Shown here: positions 1 through 12,445 of the stretch, piece by piece
Layout: each line of letters opens with the position of its first letter
How positions within the stretch are numbered: the stretch's first letter is position 1
Assembly (NCBI GenBank): GCA_949825065.1
Contig: OX463848.1
Location: 25,638,986-25,702,985, forward strand
DNA length: 64,000 bases
Reading direction: 5' to 3'
DNA from: Odontocerum albicorne
Taxonomy: Eukaryota; Arthropoda; Insecta; Trichoptera; Odontoceridae
Translations under genes and position numbers: made by a program
Notes under the pieces: generated by a model
Databases searched by the model: none
What the model was told of the DNA's origin: nothing
What the model saw: only the letters and a program-made list of their open reading frames with translations

Positions 1-154
1 CTGTAACAAATCATTTGTATCTACTATAAGTACTAAATTAGCATCAAGCAAATATTTATTTATTTTCAGGACGTAATATAATGTTAAAATTGACGTTTGG
101 AAGATATCTGTAGATTTGATAATAAATTAAAGTAGTCCAGTAAATGAAGTGTAA

Positions 155-566
155 ATGAGCACTGAGAAGTATATGGTACATAGTGTGTCGAAGAATGAAA
201 ATAATAGAAATTTAAAAACTAAGGACGAATGTGAGCTTAAAGCTAATGTGATAAATAGTGTTAAAAAGAAGAAATTGAAATGTATTGAACATTTTAAATG
301 GATGAGTAACGAAAGACTGACCCAACAAATTTATAATGCAATCATGAGTGGGAATCGTGATAAAGGACTACCAACAAAGGTTTGATTGGACGAAGGGATT
401 TTTTTTTAAATAAGAAGTGGTAAAGAGTAATGAAACATAAGAAATTGTACAAAAATATTTACCATACGTGTGGGGAGGAGAAAGGAAGTGTATCGATATA
501 TGATCATTTTACACTAACTCTTCTCTGCCTACTTCAGCAGAGAAATGCATGACTATTTCTGCCGTT
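155..566 (+). pseudogene. LINE-B tail: C-terminal end of a non-LTR retrotransposon ORF2, decayed
   Basis: Translation of the first 77 codons gives a region typical of the stretch after the reverse-transcriptase domain in arthropod LINEs: DECELKANV, then HFKWMSNERLTQQIYNA, corresponding to the usual GHxxRMNExRLTKQIY block. A stop at 383-385 breaks the frame, and the rest (to about 566) can be followed only by the shared end string near 516-546 (ctctgcctac then agcagagaaa). The reverse transcriptase itself is absent, so this is a 5'-truncated dead copy. The same tail occurs seven more times in the window (2641, 14225, 25185, 31235, 35640, 39722, 62040). Confidence 0.6.
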
Positions 567-2280
567 CCCCATTACTGGGGATCGTGCTCTATAAAAGCTA
601 TACAGTATGTGACTATATGTCTCAATTCCTTTCGGTTACTTATCGTTTGCATCACAGTGCACATGCATCTAGTACATTCCTCAACCTGATCATTTCTTCT
701 TGTTGGTGCGTTGACTCTGTTTCTTCTTTCTGGGCTCTTCATTTGATCATCAATTTTTCCACGTGATATAGCACATGCCTGAAAAGATGCCTGAAAACAT
801 ACCTGAAAAACCACAGAATGTATTAGTAGTATATTGAGAACAGTCGTATACTCTCATTTTCCTCATAGAGCATGGAAACATTCTTCTGACAGTCCACAAA
901 ATTCTCATAATTCGATACCAACACCATACATCAAAGAACTTTATATGTGGTGATTACCACCATGATTCAACACCGTACAAGAATAAAGAAAATATTTTAG
1001 AGTTTGAACAAATTTGTTTTGGCACAGCTAAAAATACCCCAATCTCTATATACATAGTTAACATGTAATTTAATTGTTTTTCTTTATATAAACTGGTACA
1101 AAACATATAAAGTAAAGTACAATTTGTCAATTTATTATTTACTCGTTTCAATGTGAATTTGATATTTTGTAGGTTTTTTAATTTATCTTCACCTGCTGAA
1201 ATTCCAGATGTTTATTTTCCCATGATGTTTCAAAATATATTCTAAGTTAATTTTAAAAATGACTTGAGTCTTTATTGAAAGTGTCAATAATCGCCCTGCT
1301 TACTCTTTTGTGTTAATTTTATTATATAAAAGTTTCTATTGTTTGTATAACTTTACGCCGAAGTGACGAAATCCCACCATTTCGTCAGTTTGAAGGGAAA
1401 TTCATCTAGAATTTCAGACAAAATTACGAATTAATTTCCCTCCGCCGCCTAAGAAACCCCAGAAATGAATTCACGTTCAACCCTTGGTGGGATTTTCATA
1501 AATATTCAGGGCTGTAACGTCTGAATTTCAGATGATACCTATAGAATTTATAATTTTCCGTATCCATAAATGATAACGGAAAATGAAAAATACCAAAAGT
1601 TCAGAGATAGTTTATAAAAAATTAAGCTATTTGGAATTTGATTATGGTCGCCTTTATTGAAATAATTAAATTATCCTTTCATTTAACCGAAAAAAAAACG
1701 GAATGCTAAATGGCGGGCTCATGACCATGAAAATAAAAAATATATTTCTTTAGCTGGGTTCATATACATGACCTTCTTTCTAGGGGTTTTATAATATTGT
1801 TTTATTAGGTAACCAACCCCCATTTGGATAGCTTGTGCCACCACCATATAAAAGTTTTTATAAAAGTCAACAAAAAGAATAAAACAGTTTTAGACAATTT
1901 GAAGCTACAAGTCATTAAATTAAAAAAAAAAGTTATAGTAGATTTTGGCACCGCCAATCTTCAATTCAACTATACAACTACTCTTCCAGCCATCATCTAC
2001 TTCATATTTTCTGTATCTTAATAAAGTTCATCAATTTTATTTGACATATATTCAAGGACTGCAAAAATGTTTTCTTGAAATGTACCGAAATACTAAATAA
2101 TCATTAAAATAACTTTCTCTCAGCTAAGCATTGCCAATTTGATCTGGTAATGTAGTAGACTTCTGTATACCATCACATCTTACATAATTTCAATCTTCAA
2201 TTCAACAAATAATCCATTCTTAGTAATTTAGAGCATTTAAAACGAGTGAACGGAGTATATAAAATACGCTACAAATGTCT
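567..2280. other. No recognisable gene
   Basis: A+T-rich DNA without a supported gene. A minus-strand ORF (572-814) is charged and cysteine-containing but matches nothing I know. The string gcctgaaaa is repeated in degenerate form near 776-810. Confidence 0.4.
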
Positions 2281-2640
2281 TGCAAGAATATTTTCATAAA
2301 TGATGTACATCATTGTCGAAGATCTCCTCGCCACTTCAAAGTCAATCTTGAGCTGATTTTCCACGTCGATCAGATCTTCTATGAGAAAGCAGCCCGATTC
2401 TAGATGCACACTTCCTCTCTCAAATGTCACAGACATGTGGATCTTGCCGAGTCGCTTGGCATTGCATACATATGGTCGCAGTAAACTGTTTCTCACGCGT
2501 CAGTCCGAGAATAGATGGCCCTCCATCCACCACGGTTCTAAGCCACCTGCTTCTGGTCCTGGCGCATTATGTACAAACCATAACACCTCTACCCCGTCGA
2601 GATAGTAACATAACATAAGTGAGGAGAGAACATCAGACTT
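2281..2640 (-). pseudogene. LINE-C tail: LINE ORF2 C-terminus with zinc-knuckle-like end
   Basis: Read on the minus strand, several frames together give the end of a LINE polyprotein: DPHVCDI followed by CASRIGLLSHRRSD, which resembles the Cys/His knuckle (C..C..RIGL.SH) that closes many arthropod non-LTR ORF2 proteins. Frameshifts and stops separate the parts. The copy at 50345-50800 aligns along its length, including the run that reads VRRSSTT in one frame and the common aagctcaagattga string. A short related piece of the 3' region (tacgaggcccagcaacgatg) also lies at 3306-3325 on the plus strand. The element lacks its RT and is dead. Confidence 0.5.
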
Positions 2641-2935
2641 TTATATCGCGACACACAACTTTCGCCTCTAAATCTATACATTTTGTCATACAGCTTCAAA
2701 AATTCTCATTATTTTAAAACTTAATTATCATAAAGTTGATCCAACCATACTTTCTTTGGTCTCTCTATCACTTTTCCACAAAAATTCGCACTGAATATTT
2801 ATTTTGTTAGTCTTCCTTCATTAATTTGTTTTACGTGCCCAAACCATTTAAGAATGCTCTTCTTCATCTTCCTCATTACAACAGCCTAAAGCCACATTCA
2901 TTCTACGTCTCTTGAATCCTTATTCTGTCATACAT
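2641..2935 (-). pseudogene. LINE-B tail fragment
   Basis: Minus-strand translation across frames gives NECGFRLL, FLNGLGT then QNKYSVRIF, matching the ECxLKxDVxxxMKKS, WFGHxxxMNE and LTKQIYxAN blocks of the other LINE-B copies. Multiple stops and frame changes show decay. It abuts the LINE-C fragment on the same strand, so either two insertions lie end to end or they are parts of one element whose tail varies. Confidence 0.5.
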
Positions 2936-2966
2936 TATCACCCAACATATTCTCCTTAGTTGCGAG

Positions 2967-3116
2967 ATGCATGGCCTCGAGGTAACGCTTTGAACTTCCG
3001 TGTGGAAGGTTGTCGGTTCGACACTCGAGCCTGTGCTTCTCCTCTCAAATGACATAGGTATTTTATACGCTAAGCATTCGAAGATATAAGGATACCTATG
3101 AATTCGGTCATATTTA
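2967..3116 (+). repeat. SINE family 2 (tRNA-derived)
   Basis: The head resembles a tRNA gene: an A-box-like atggcctcgaggtaacgc and a B-box-like ggttcgac. The body (tctcaaatgacataggtatt, then gatataaggatacctatga and ttcggtcatat) recurs at 38715-38872, about 36 kb away. A short A-run ends the copy. The head differs from SINE family 1. Such elements are transcribed by RNA polymerase III and moved by a LINE in trans. Confidence 0.6.
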
Positions 3117-3852
3117 AAAAAAAAAATGCCGGTGTGCTCCGATTGCCGGACTTCGGTGTGCCATCGAATCCAGTACTGGGATGTGGTCGGTGAGTTTGCC
3201 GGTGTGCAATAGCTCTCACTTAAAAAAATAAATATGAGAAAAACTCCACGGCACAGCTTCACTTTCTAACTGAATTGACGTTGGAATGGTGAGGGGATCC
3301 TTAACTACGAGGCCCAGCAACGATGACGATTATTCCAAGTACACGCATTTCTATAGAATTCATCTGGCTCACATAAGTCTCGTTCCACGTTCACGTTACA
3401 CTCCCATCCAGCATGGTTGATAATAAAACACTGTTTTGAAATACTCGTATATGACAGAGTAAAGAATGGTCCAGTAAACGACAAATATTTCTTACTTTTA
3501 TCAAGAAAACATACATCATAAGATGGTTCAGCAACTATTAGATAATAGGATATTAATATATTTCCGAAACAAATATTTATATTCATAATAAATTATGCAC
3601 AAGGAAGAGTTAAACCAAGAAAAAAACTGGAAGCAGATATTTTTAATGAATGGAAGACCATGTTTGGCGAGAGTTATGGATGAAAGATATACCAAAGTCA
3701 GTATTTGTGTGGATAGAAAAGTATCGAGATCTATCTTTACCCAAAACTAACATGACATGATGAAATGTTTATAAGTGTAATTACAAAGTTTAGAAGTAAA
3801 GCTTTTAAGGCATGGATATACAATGAAAAACGTTTGTATTTTATTGTATAGT
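3117..3852. other. No recognisable gene
   Basis: Contains a short run with repeated gccggtgtg strings (3128-3215) that may extend the SINE-2 insertion, and a piece of LINE-C 3' sequence near 3306. Minus-strand ORFs here lack recognisable domains. Confidence 0.35.
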
Positions 3853-3990
3853 ATTAGTATTTCGTTGTAAACTATGTATACAACCTGTCGGACTTATGTA
3901 GGTATGTAAAAACTTAGTTCAACCAACCAGAAATATCTTAAATAGGTATTACATGAATACCAGGCTAGAACCTTCTTTGAAAAAATAAGT
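3853..3990 (-). repeat. SINE family 1, 3' half only
   Basis: Carries the tail block of SINE-1 in reverse: acaacctgtcggacttat, then caaccaaccagaaatatctt. The tRNA-like head is missing, so the copy is 5'-truncated or eroded. Confidence 0.5.
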
Positions 3991-4351
3991 TTAACATACA
4001 TCCAATTTTGAACCTTTAAAACAACAGGAATATTATTCCTTGATAGTTAAACATTTATCAAATAAAAATATATTTGAGATTATTTTAAGTTATTGTTGGT
4101 TAAATTATGGATCTATTCATTGATTTTCAATTACTTACATTGAAAAAGTAACTCAAAATGTTACATTTTAAGTTGTTTTATTGTACGCATTTTTCATTAT
4201 ATACGATACAAACTGACGGTTATATTGCCTTTCGAAAATCTCTTACAAGCATCCAGAAATATGTTAAAGTATACATAGTGAAAACCCGTCTGGAAACCAA
4301 TCTAAAAACGGAAGATTGGCGGTGAGCATTTCAACGGAGGTCATTAATATA

Positions 4352-5103
4352 CAAATGAGCAGGTAACATTAAAAAAAGACCATGTCCATCGGATACAAAA
4401 AATAAGTGGATAAAGCAGATTTTTTCTTATCGATGGTACGGAGCCGTTAAACATTTTAATTTTAATGAAAAAAGAACGTAAATCATTTTAAAATCATAAT
4501 AAAAAAAAGTATTTTTCAAAAAGAATCTTGTCCAGGCTTCAAACCAATCAATAAAGATCATGTCCGAATTGACCAATCATAGTTTTTCGATTCTCAAGTG
4601 ATGGGTGTCTAGCTTCATACCAGTTCACCAGCAACTGTCAGTTTTACATTGTACGTCCAGTGTAATGTCATTATACAGCATTCTCTACCTACATATATTT
4701 ATAGTTGTATGGTAATATTTCTTTTTATTTTGTAACACTTTACATATTTTATTTGATTAAAATAAAAATAAATTACTCTACCCAATGATTATTTTTTATA
4801 AAATATTTTTGAAATCGAACAAAAAACACCATGTCACCATGTTTCCTGTTCAATCAAAAAAGATTAAAGTAGAATTGTTCACTCAAAAAGGGTCATGTCC
4901 ATATTATAAACTGAAATAATTCATTATTATGATTCGATTTTAAACAATAAATCAAGCCACCTTAAGCGATTTTAAGGATGTCATATCTTTTTATTGTACA
5001 ATGAATTATTATGTCATGTATTTTTAATGCAAACAGTTTTTGCGATTTCCCAACATTCTGATTTGGTGGACATGTTCTTTTTTTAATATTACCTCCTCAA
5101 ATG
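4352..5103. mobile_element. Non-autonomous DNA transposon with about 38-bp TIRs and TA/TATA duplication
   Basis: The left end (caaatgagcaggtaacatta, followed by an A-run and catgtcca) is matched in reverse complement by the right end (catttgaggaggtaatatta, A-run, catgtcca). Both sides are flanked by tata (4348-4351 and 5104-5107), consistent with the TA target duplication of the Tc1/mariner superfamily. No transposase frame is present. The catgtcc string recurs inside the element near 4559-4565 and 4889-4895, as sub-terminal repeats do in such elements. The superfamily assignment is inference from the TA duplication only. Confidence 0.65.
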
Positions 5104-5940
5104 TATATGGCAAAAATTAAAAAAGATAATTAAACTTCGGGAAAGTCGTTAGATGAACTTTTCCAATGTCGTTCAACTACTCACTGACAATCCATTGCAG
5201 ACGAGTAAAATGCTAATTTTGACTGATTGCATATGGTAGGATGTGTGGCCAATTAAATGGGTGACAATGCTATAATATAGATTTTTCTAAACTCACTTTA
5301 TTATATTTAAACTTCTTTTCTAGATTTAGAATTTCTATTTTGATTAATTTTATGCTTTTATAATGGTATTTTATTAAATCGTAATCTTTCCATCCATCCT
5401 TTTGGCAGACACCCGATGAGAAAGACGGGTGTCGTTGAAACCAGTAGTAAATAAAAATAAAATAGAATATAAAATAAAAAATAAGCGTTTTATTTATTTT
5501 ATTAAAAAATTGTAAACATGGCACCATAAAGTGGAACAAACGTATTTTCTAAGATTCAGGAAAAAAAGTTTTTATCAAATATATGTTGAGATTTTAAAAA
5601 GTTTTATTTTTTTAATTCATGGTAAATATATTTTGAATATTAATTTGGTTGTTTACATGCATAAAAATGCCAAACCCATATTTTCGGTTAATTTGTGGAA
5701 ATTAAACCGCCATCTTTAATGGATTTTCAAAGAAAATTAATTTTAAAAGTACTTAGTATGCTGACATACATCTAAATACTTAAATTTTAATCTTTGAACA
5801 TGGTAACCCCGTGATAGGGTTAATTTCCCCTAAATTTGCATATCTCTCTGCAGTGCACGAATGCATATGTTAATATATTGTCGTACTCTATGCTACCGTT
5901 ATTTATTTAATATTTATTAATTATTTGTTTATAATAAATA
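5104..5940. other. No recognisable gene
   Basis: A+T-rich. It contains one small hairpin, gacacccg (5408-5415) and cgggtgtc (5426-5433), with a GATGAG loop. I considered it as a ribozyme core and rejected it. Confidence 0.4.
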
Positions 5941-5964
5941 AACAAACGGCTGTATGTTAGTTGT

Positions 5965-7836
5965 ATGAATTCTAAACAACTCATGACAAAAAGAAGGGAC
6001 TTCAAAAAAGACGATAGTATACGACAATCAATCGAATATACCGAACTATGCAAAACCGTAAGAAAAAAGGTAAAAGAAGATATAAGGAAATACAACTTAA
6101 ACCTAATACAAAAGACAATAGAGCAGAACCGTAGCTACAAAAGAACCTCCCAAATGCTAAGTGACGGAAACAAACAAATAACGGCCCTGCTCAAAAAGGA
6201 TAACAGCAAAACCGAAAATCGGGAAGAAATCATAAGGCGAGTCCACGAATTCTACTCAGAACTATTTCAAGACATTGGAAACACGAGAGATAGACCGAAC
6301 AACCAAACAAATGAACAGGTTCCTGAAGTTCTTATTAGAGAAGTTGAAAAAACCATAAATAGTATGAAAAACGGAAAATCGGCAGGAGATGACGGCATAA
6401 CAATAGAAATTCTTAAGGCAGCAGGAGATGAAATATATCCCATCTTAGCAAAAATAATGACACATTGCATTAACAACGGGAAAATTCCCACAAAATGGAA
6501 TACAGCAAAAGTGATTCTTCTTCATAAGAAAGGGGACAAAAGCGACTTAAAGAACTATAGACCCATCAGTCTCATGCCAATCATTTACAAAGTATTTACA
6601 AAAATAATAACAACTAGAATACAAAAACAGCTAGACGATATGCAACCAAGAGAACAAGCTGGATTTAGAAGTGGATATAGTACAATGGACCATATACACA
6701 CAATGAGGCAAGTAATAGCAACATCGAATGAATATCGAAGACCCCTAAGCATGTGCTTCATAGACTTTGAAAAAGCATTCGACTCTGTAAAACACGAATA
6801 CATATTTGAAGCACTCAGGAAACAAGGAATACAACCGGCTTATATAAGAATAATACAAAATATCTACCTAGAAGCAAAAGCAGTGGTGCATCTTCCAGAA
6901 AAAACAGAGGAAATAACAATTACAAAGGGAGTAAGACAAGGAGACGCGATGTCACCCAAACTCTTTACAGCTATACTAGAAGAAATATTTAAAACCTTAA
7001 ACTGGGAAGGTATGGGCATAAAGATCGATGGCGAATATCTCTCTAACCTGAGATTCGCAGATGATATCACACTACTAAGCGAAACAAGAGAAGAACTGGA
7101 GAAAATGATTCAAGAGCTTAACTTAGCCAGCAATCGAGTGGGCTTAAAAATGAACCTCGCTAAAACCAAAGTAATGTTCAACCAATATACACGTGCATCA
7201 ACGAGACAAATTAAGATTGGCGACATAGCCTTAGAAGAAGTCCCCCACTATATATATTTAGGACAACAAATATCAGCAGACGGGAATATGATCAATGAAA
7301 TTAACAGAAGAATAAAAATGGGCTGGAGCGCATTTGGAAGGAACAGTAGAGTTTTCAGGGAAAATCTCCCGTTATGTCTAAAAAGCAAAGTCTTCGATCA
7401 ATGCATCCTCCCGGTACTCACATACGGCTGTGAAACGTGGACCCTTAACTCAAAAATAATACAGCGCCTCGTCACTACACAAAGAAGCATGGAAAGAAGT
7501 ATGCTGGGGATAACAAAAAGAGATAGAAAGACAATTACGTGGATAAGAAGCCAAACGAAGGTCACAGACATAATGGAAAGAATACTCAAAAGTCAATGGG
7601 AATGGGCAGGACACGTGGTGAGAAGGGAAGACAATAGATGGACTAAAAAGAGCACAGATTGGATACCACGAGAAACAATCAGACCGAGGAGAAGACCTCA
7701 AAACAGATGGGACAGACCCTTCGTAAAATTCGCAGGCGTGACCTGGCAAAGAGAGGCGAGAGACCGCAAGATATGGAAATCTTTGAAAAGCGCCTTTACC
7801 CAGCAGCGATCAAACCAAGACACAGAAGAACAATAA
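5965..7836 (+). CDS. Reverse transcriptase of an RTE-like LINE (partial ORF2, frame open)
   Basis: 623 codons without a stop. It copies LINE RNA into DNA at the target site (target-primed reverse transcription). Visible RT blocks in order: KNGKSAGDDGI (about residue 135), KNYRPISLMPIIYKVFTKII (about 197), QAGFRSGYS (about 232), the catalytic FIDFEKAFDSV (about 265), RQGDAMSPKLF (about 323), and the catalytic FADDITLL (about 364). The C-terminal part has TYGCETWTL (about 485) and GHVVRREDNRW, the usual tail of RTE/BovB-like ORFs. The start at 5965 is only the first Met after the truncation; the true element would encode an N-terminal AP endonuclease, which is absent. An open frame of this length in otherwise decayed surroundings suggests a recent insertion. 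Without endonuclease it is unlikely to move by itself. Confidence 0.85.
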   Translation: MNSKQLMTKRRDFKKDDSIRQSIEYTELCKTVRKKVKEDIRKYNLNLIQKTIEQNRSYKRTSQMLSDGNKQITALLKKDNSKTENREEIIRRVHEFYSELFQDIGNTRDRPNNQTNEQVPEVLIREVEKTINSMKNGKSAGDDGITIEILKAAGDEIYPILAKIMTHCINNGKIPTKWNTAKVILLHKKGDKSDLKNYRPISLMPIIYKVFTKIITTRIQKQLDDMQPREQAGFRSGYSTMDHIHTMRQVIATSNEYRRPLSMCFIDFEKAFDSVKHEYIFEALRKQGIQPAYIRIIQNIYLEAKAVVHLPEKTEEITITKGVRQGDAMSPKLFTAILEEIFKTLNWEGMGIKIDGEYLSNLRFADDITLLSETREELEKMIQELNLASNRVGLKMNLAKTKVMFNQYTRASTRQIKIGDIALEEVPHYIYLGQQISADGNMINEINRRIKMGWSAFGRNSRVFRENLPLCLKSKVFDQCILPVLTYGCETWTLNSKIIQRLVTTQRSMERSMLGITKRDRKTITWIRSQTKVTDIMERILKSQWEWAGHVVRREDNRWTKKSTDWIPRETIRPRRRPQNRWDRPFVKFAGVTWQREARDRKIWKSLKSAFTQQRSNQDTEEQ

Positions 7837-8247
7837 TGATTTAAACCAAACAAAACGACCAACAAGTAAATCTAAACCTGAACCCGACATATTCACAAAC
7901 TTTTATGCTAATTCATTCGAAAATAAATTACTACTTTAAAATAATATCTATGCTCTCAACTACTGAGGCTACTAATGCATGTACTAATAATTCTTTCTTT
8001 CCAGCATTTTAATACCACACCAAGTGTACCAATATGGTTAAAATCGAAGCATTTCATGCTGAGACAAAATCACTAGGTGTCCTCCAAAGCTGTACGGCGG
8101 ACAGAAAACGGAGGTAGCCACTACCCTAATATGACAAAACCTGGCGGGTTTCACTAAGACAACCGGTGAACAGATGTGAAGCCCAAAATTCAAGTCATAG
8201 GGGTGCCCTCACTCAGCAATGGGTAGAAAAAGGGCAGATAAAGATAA

Positions 8248-8878
<631 letters not shown>

Positions 8879-9462
8879 ATGGCGGGAAATATCGATGGCG
8901 ATGATAGCGATTTGGAATTTAAGGCGACAGACAATATATCAGAATCAGAAGATTTTCTCGAGGTACAGGATGAAGTAGATTCTGATTTGGAGGCCAGTGA
9001 AGAAGACGAAGAAATATTATTTACATCAAAACATGGATTCGAATGGAGTTCATTACCACCTCAATCTTCAAGGCGTCGGGCATCAAATATTCTCACCGAA
9101 GATTCTGGACTGAGAAATTCAAGTATAAATGTATGTTCCATAAAATATATGTGTTGTCTGTTTGTAAATGAAGAGGTGGTAAAAGGGATAGTTAAGAAAC
9201 AAATCGTCATTTAAATCGAATTCATTCAGAAAAGAACCAACCAATATCAAAAGACGAGTTATCATATATGCATTCATTGGAATATTGGTCGCATCTGGCA
9301 GAAATCGAACACGAAAGCTATCTTTAAGTGAATTGTGGATAAGTGAAAGTCCCTTTTGCCAGTCATTTTTCACAGCAGCTCTGTCTCGAGATAGATTCAT
9401 CTATATTTACAGTTATATTCGTTTTGATCATAAAGAGACCCGAGAAGAGAGATATCAGGTTT
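8879..9462 (+). pseudogene. piggyBac-family transposase remnant, N-terminal part
   Basis: From ATG 8879 the protein begins with an acidic tract (DGDDSDLEFKATDNISESED, then EASEEDEEILF) followed by SKHGFEWSSLPPQSSRRR and ASNI, the usual acidic N-terminus and W..PP..R...NI segment of piggyBac-like transposases. The frame then leaves the family at about 9130. A second segment in another frame (about 9265-9462) reads FIGILVASGRNRTRKLSLSE, then LWISES, SRDRFIYIYSYIRFDHKETR, resembling the G...R...LWS.....MSR.RF..I...LRFDD...R block that precedes the first catalytic Asp. The catalytic core is missing. The TTAA duplication expected for piggyBac was not located. Dead fragment. Confidence 0.6.
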
Positions 9463-10534
9463 CTTCAGATAAATGTAATTTGTATTTTATTTTGTATTCT
9501 GTTAATTAGAGTCAAGTGTAATTTTCATATATCAAGTTTAAGACATAGTTATTGATACTGATAAAAAATGTGGAACAAAAACTGGTTGATTGTAAAAAAA
9601 TACTTTAAAGCAATAAATGCGCCAGATTATTGATGATTATTGATGAATGATAAACTTTTAAATAAATTTATTTTAAGCAATTAATTTGCCAAATTATTAC
9701 ATGAAAGTGTTAAGAATAACTATGTTAAGAATAAATAACTTTGCAAAATCTTTATGAATGATAAAATTTTCAAATGCAAATGAACGCTCGTTATTTTCGT
9801 GGTGACGTGACAACTTGTTCATACAAATTATGTATTTGTGAGAAGGTTTTACATAAATAAAAATATTATGTATTTATATAACTGTGGCATTTATTAAAAA
9901 TGTTAGTAAACCTAAGAAAATTAACCCATGTGCTTTTGAAATATTTCACTAAAAGAGACAAAAAACAAGTGAATTAAAGAACAGTAAACAGGTTTATTGC
10001 TCTTCCTTTGATATTCCTTAAAAACTTTTTCACGTCTTCCTTTACCCATCTGTGTTATTTCTGAAGTTTTATATAAGAACATGTGGCGGTAATAGAAAGG
10101 CTTTCAGCGCTGAAATCCTGAAAACAAACATCGCTGTTGACATTTATTACCAATAAATACATGTGTAAACTCAGAACTATGGGCTTGTAACATCGTCAAA
10201 ATTGAAAAATATTTTTCCCATTTGATAATCGATGAATAAAAGGAAAAAGAGAAAGTTTTGCACGCTTTATGATGCACTTTATGAAATTGAATTTTCTCAA
10301 AACTTTTCACCTATATTTGAGTAAAAACGAATGTTTTCACATGTATATTTACCAACATAAAATTTTAGATGATTTGTCTTTGGAAAATATTCATAAATGA
10401 TCTCAATGTAATGACTTTTTTTCGTATGCATGGAAAAACAATGTATGACATAATAAAGCAATAAGAAATTAGGAAATAATGCGGAATGAAAAAAGATGCA
10501 GTGCTTAAAACGATGAAAGGAGCATTGATATGAT
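9463..10534. other. No recognisable gene
   Basis: A+T-rich. Short imperfect direct repeats such as gattattgatga occur near 9627-9645. I see nothing else. Confidence 0.4.
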
Positions 10535-10750
10535 TATATTATATTATTGTATTACGTTTTTATTATATACAGTACAACTTGACTTTGTGTCATGTGGTAA
10601 TCTCTTTCAACCAACCAGAAGGATTATAAAGGGGATTTAATTAAAACCAAAACTGAAACACCATTTAAAAATGTCTGAGTTCTAACGGGAATCAAACCTA
10701 CTGCTCCCGCATTAAAATACAACAGTCTAACCAATTACACCACCGAGGTC
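10535..10750 (-). repeat. SINE family 1, near full length
   Basis: Tail block cagtacaacttgactttgtg, caaccaaccagaaggatta, B-box complement gggaatcaaacc, and the A-box side at ctaaccaattacaccaccga. Ordered as expected for the minus strand. Confidence 0.7.
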
Positions 10751-12234
10751 ATCATATTTGAATAACGTAGAAAAAAATAATACTGAAAGATTTGCAAATC
10801 TAATATACCCGTAGTACATAGGAGGTACAAGAAATTTTGAGAAGACCTATAAAAACATAGCACAAGTAAACTAATCAAATTATGATACAGGGAAGAGAGA
10901 AAAACCTCGAGGTAATCTTTAAAATATTTATATGAATATGTCACTATGTACCTCATATAAATATAATGCAAAACTATTCGACAATTTTACACGAGAACAT
11001 TTTAGTGTTTTATTTTTACTACATGGTCTGGTAAGACTAAAATGTTCATTATATAAATTGCTATAATAGGATTTTTTATTACGTATTATAAATATGAAAT
11101 TTCCTTCAATTTCATATTGATGTGTTATTTTATTCATTTTACGCAAACCCAAAACTAAAATGTTAATCTGAATTACGGATCAATAAGGTAAAGAAATATT
11201 GATGTAGGCGATGTACTCGAATCATTAATAGATTTTTTTTTCAAATCTTCTAAATATTTAACAAATAAAATACTTATCACGCCGTTCCCATATAGAAGAA
11301 GGCTGAGGACTTGGTGCTAAACTTTTTTTGACGACACATATCTCTCAATTCCTCTAAATCCCAAGGAAAAACGCCCTTAACAAGAGTCTACTCGATAAAC
11401 TGCACTTTATAAAATGTAATTTTATCAACATTAGTATTAATATTATATCCCACATTAAAAATGTTATTATTATTTTACCGTACGCATATCTGTTTTGAAA
11501 ATCATATCCTTAATTTTAGTGTATTTTATTTCCTCATCTCTTTATACTGTACGATTTGAAGTTTACTTAATTGAGTTTCGTTGCTCTGAAAATGAACACG
11601 AGAATATTGCGGTTACTAATGATATTATACTCATTTTGAACTGAAATTAAATTTTATAAGGAAAATTAAGCTTAATAAATACGACAGAGTAAATGCATGG
11701 AAAAGAAAAGCAACCGGTAGTACAGGTCATAATGAAAATTATCCCAGCAATGAAGGTAACACCAGGTGCATTGGAAAGTTGCTGAAGTTTTTCGTTTAAA
11801 CGTCTTCAGAAGTGTTGGCGCCTTGTAAAACTTACTTTCTTGGACACCTCATTAAACCGACGCTGCTCAAGCAGAGTTTACCCAGTCCGGGCCAAGTGCT
11901 GAAATAATTTCATTATATGTTCATATGAACTTTTCCTACATCGCTTTTATTCTTTTACTTTTCCCATAGCTCTAAATCATAATGAGTCTGAACAGTTTTC
12001 TTCTGTGTTCTTATCCTAAAGTGAATTTAACTTTCATAATGTGTTTTGTGATTCAAAAAGAATTGTTCAAAATGACAAAGATAAATATTATGTAAGAAAG
12101 TTAAAATTATACAGGAGTAACACGAACGTTAAAATTATAGGATATACAGAAACGTTAAAATTATACAGGAATATGAAACTTAAACACCGAGTGCTGTTTT
12201 TTTCCAATGTATTTTTTGATGTTTCACTTTATCC
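10751..12234. other. No supported gene
   Basis: A+T-rich. A minus-strand segment at 11836-11898 lies between good splice-like signals but is too short to support a gene; see the rejected list. Confidence 0.4.
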
Positions 12235-12445
12235 TCCTTGACCTAGTTGATAAGACGCCTATTTTTTCAACCTTGAGGTTGAGGTTGCGAGCAGAATCCT
12301 CGTTGGAAATCATTTCTTTAAAAAAAGGACACTAGTCTGGTGTTCACTTAATGCGTGTTTAACACCTCTCTGATTGGTTGGATAAGATTGTTCATGACAA
12401 TAAGTTAGCAGAGTAGTGCTGTATACTACGAAAGAATAATATTAA
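12235..12445 (+). repeat. SINE family 1, near full length
   Basis: Head ttgacctagttgataagacg (A box), degenerate B box, then ggacactagtctggtgttca and ctctctgattggttggataa, ending near gctgtatactacgaaag. A second head-like string lies at about 12528-12590 and may be another eroded copy. Confidence 0.65.

Noticed and set aside
572..814. Charged minus-strand ORF with several cysteines
   Set aside because: No motif, no splice donor and a start in short direct repeats.
5408..5455. Hammerhead-like string: cgatgag, stem, then gttgaaacc
   Set aside because: The conserved core would need CTGATGA, and the only good stem (gacacccg/cgggtgtc) encloses the core instead of forming stem II.
11836..11898. 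Minus-strand segment between ttatttcag and gtaagt
   Set aside because: Only 21 codons in one frame, next to other weak splice-like strings; not enough to separate from chance.
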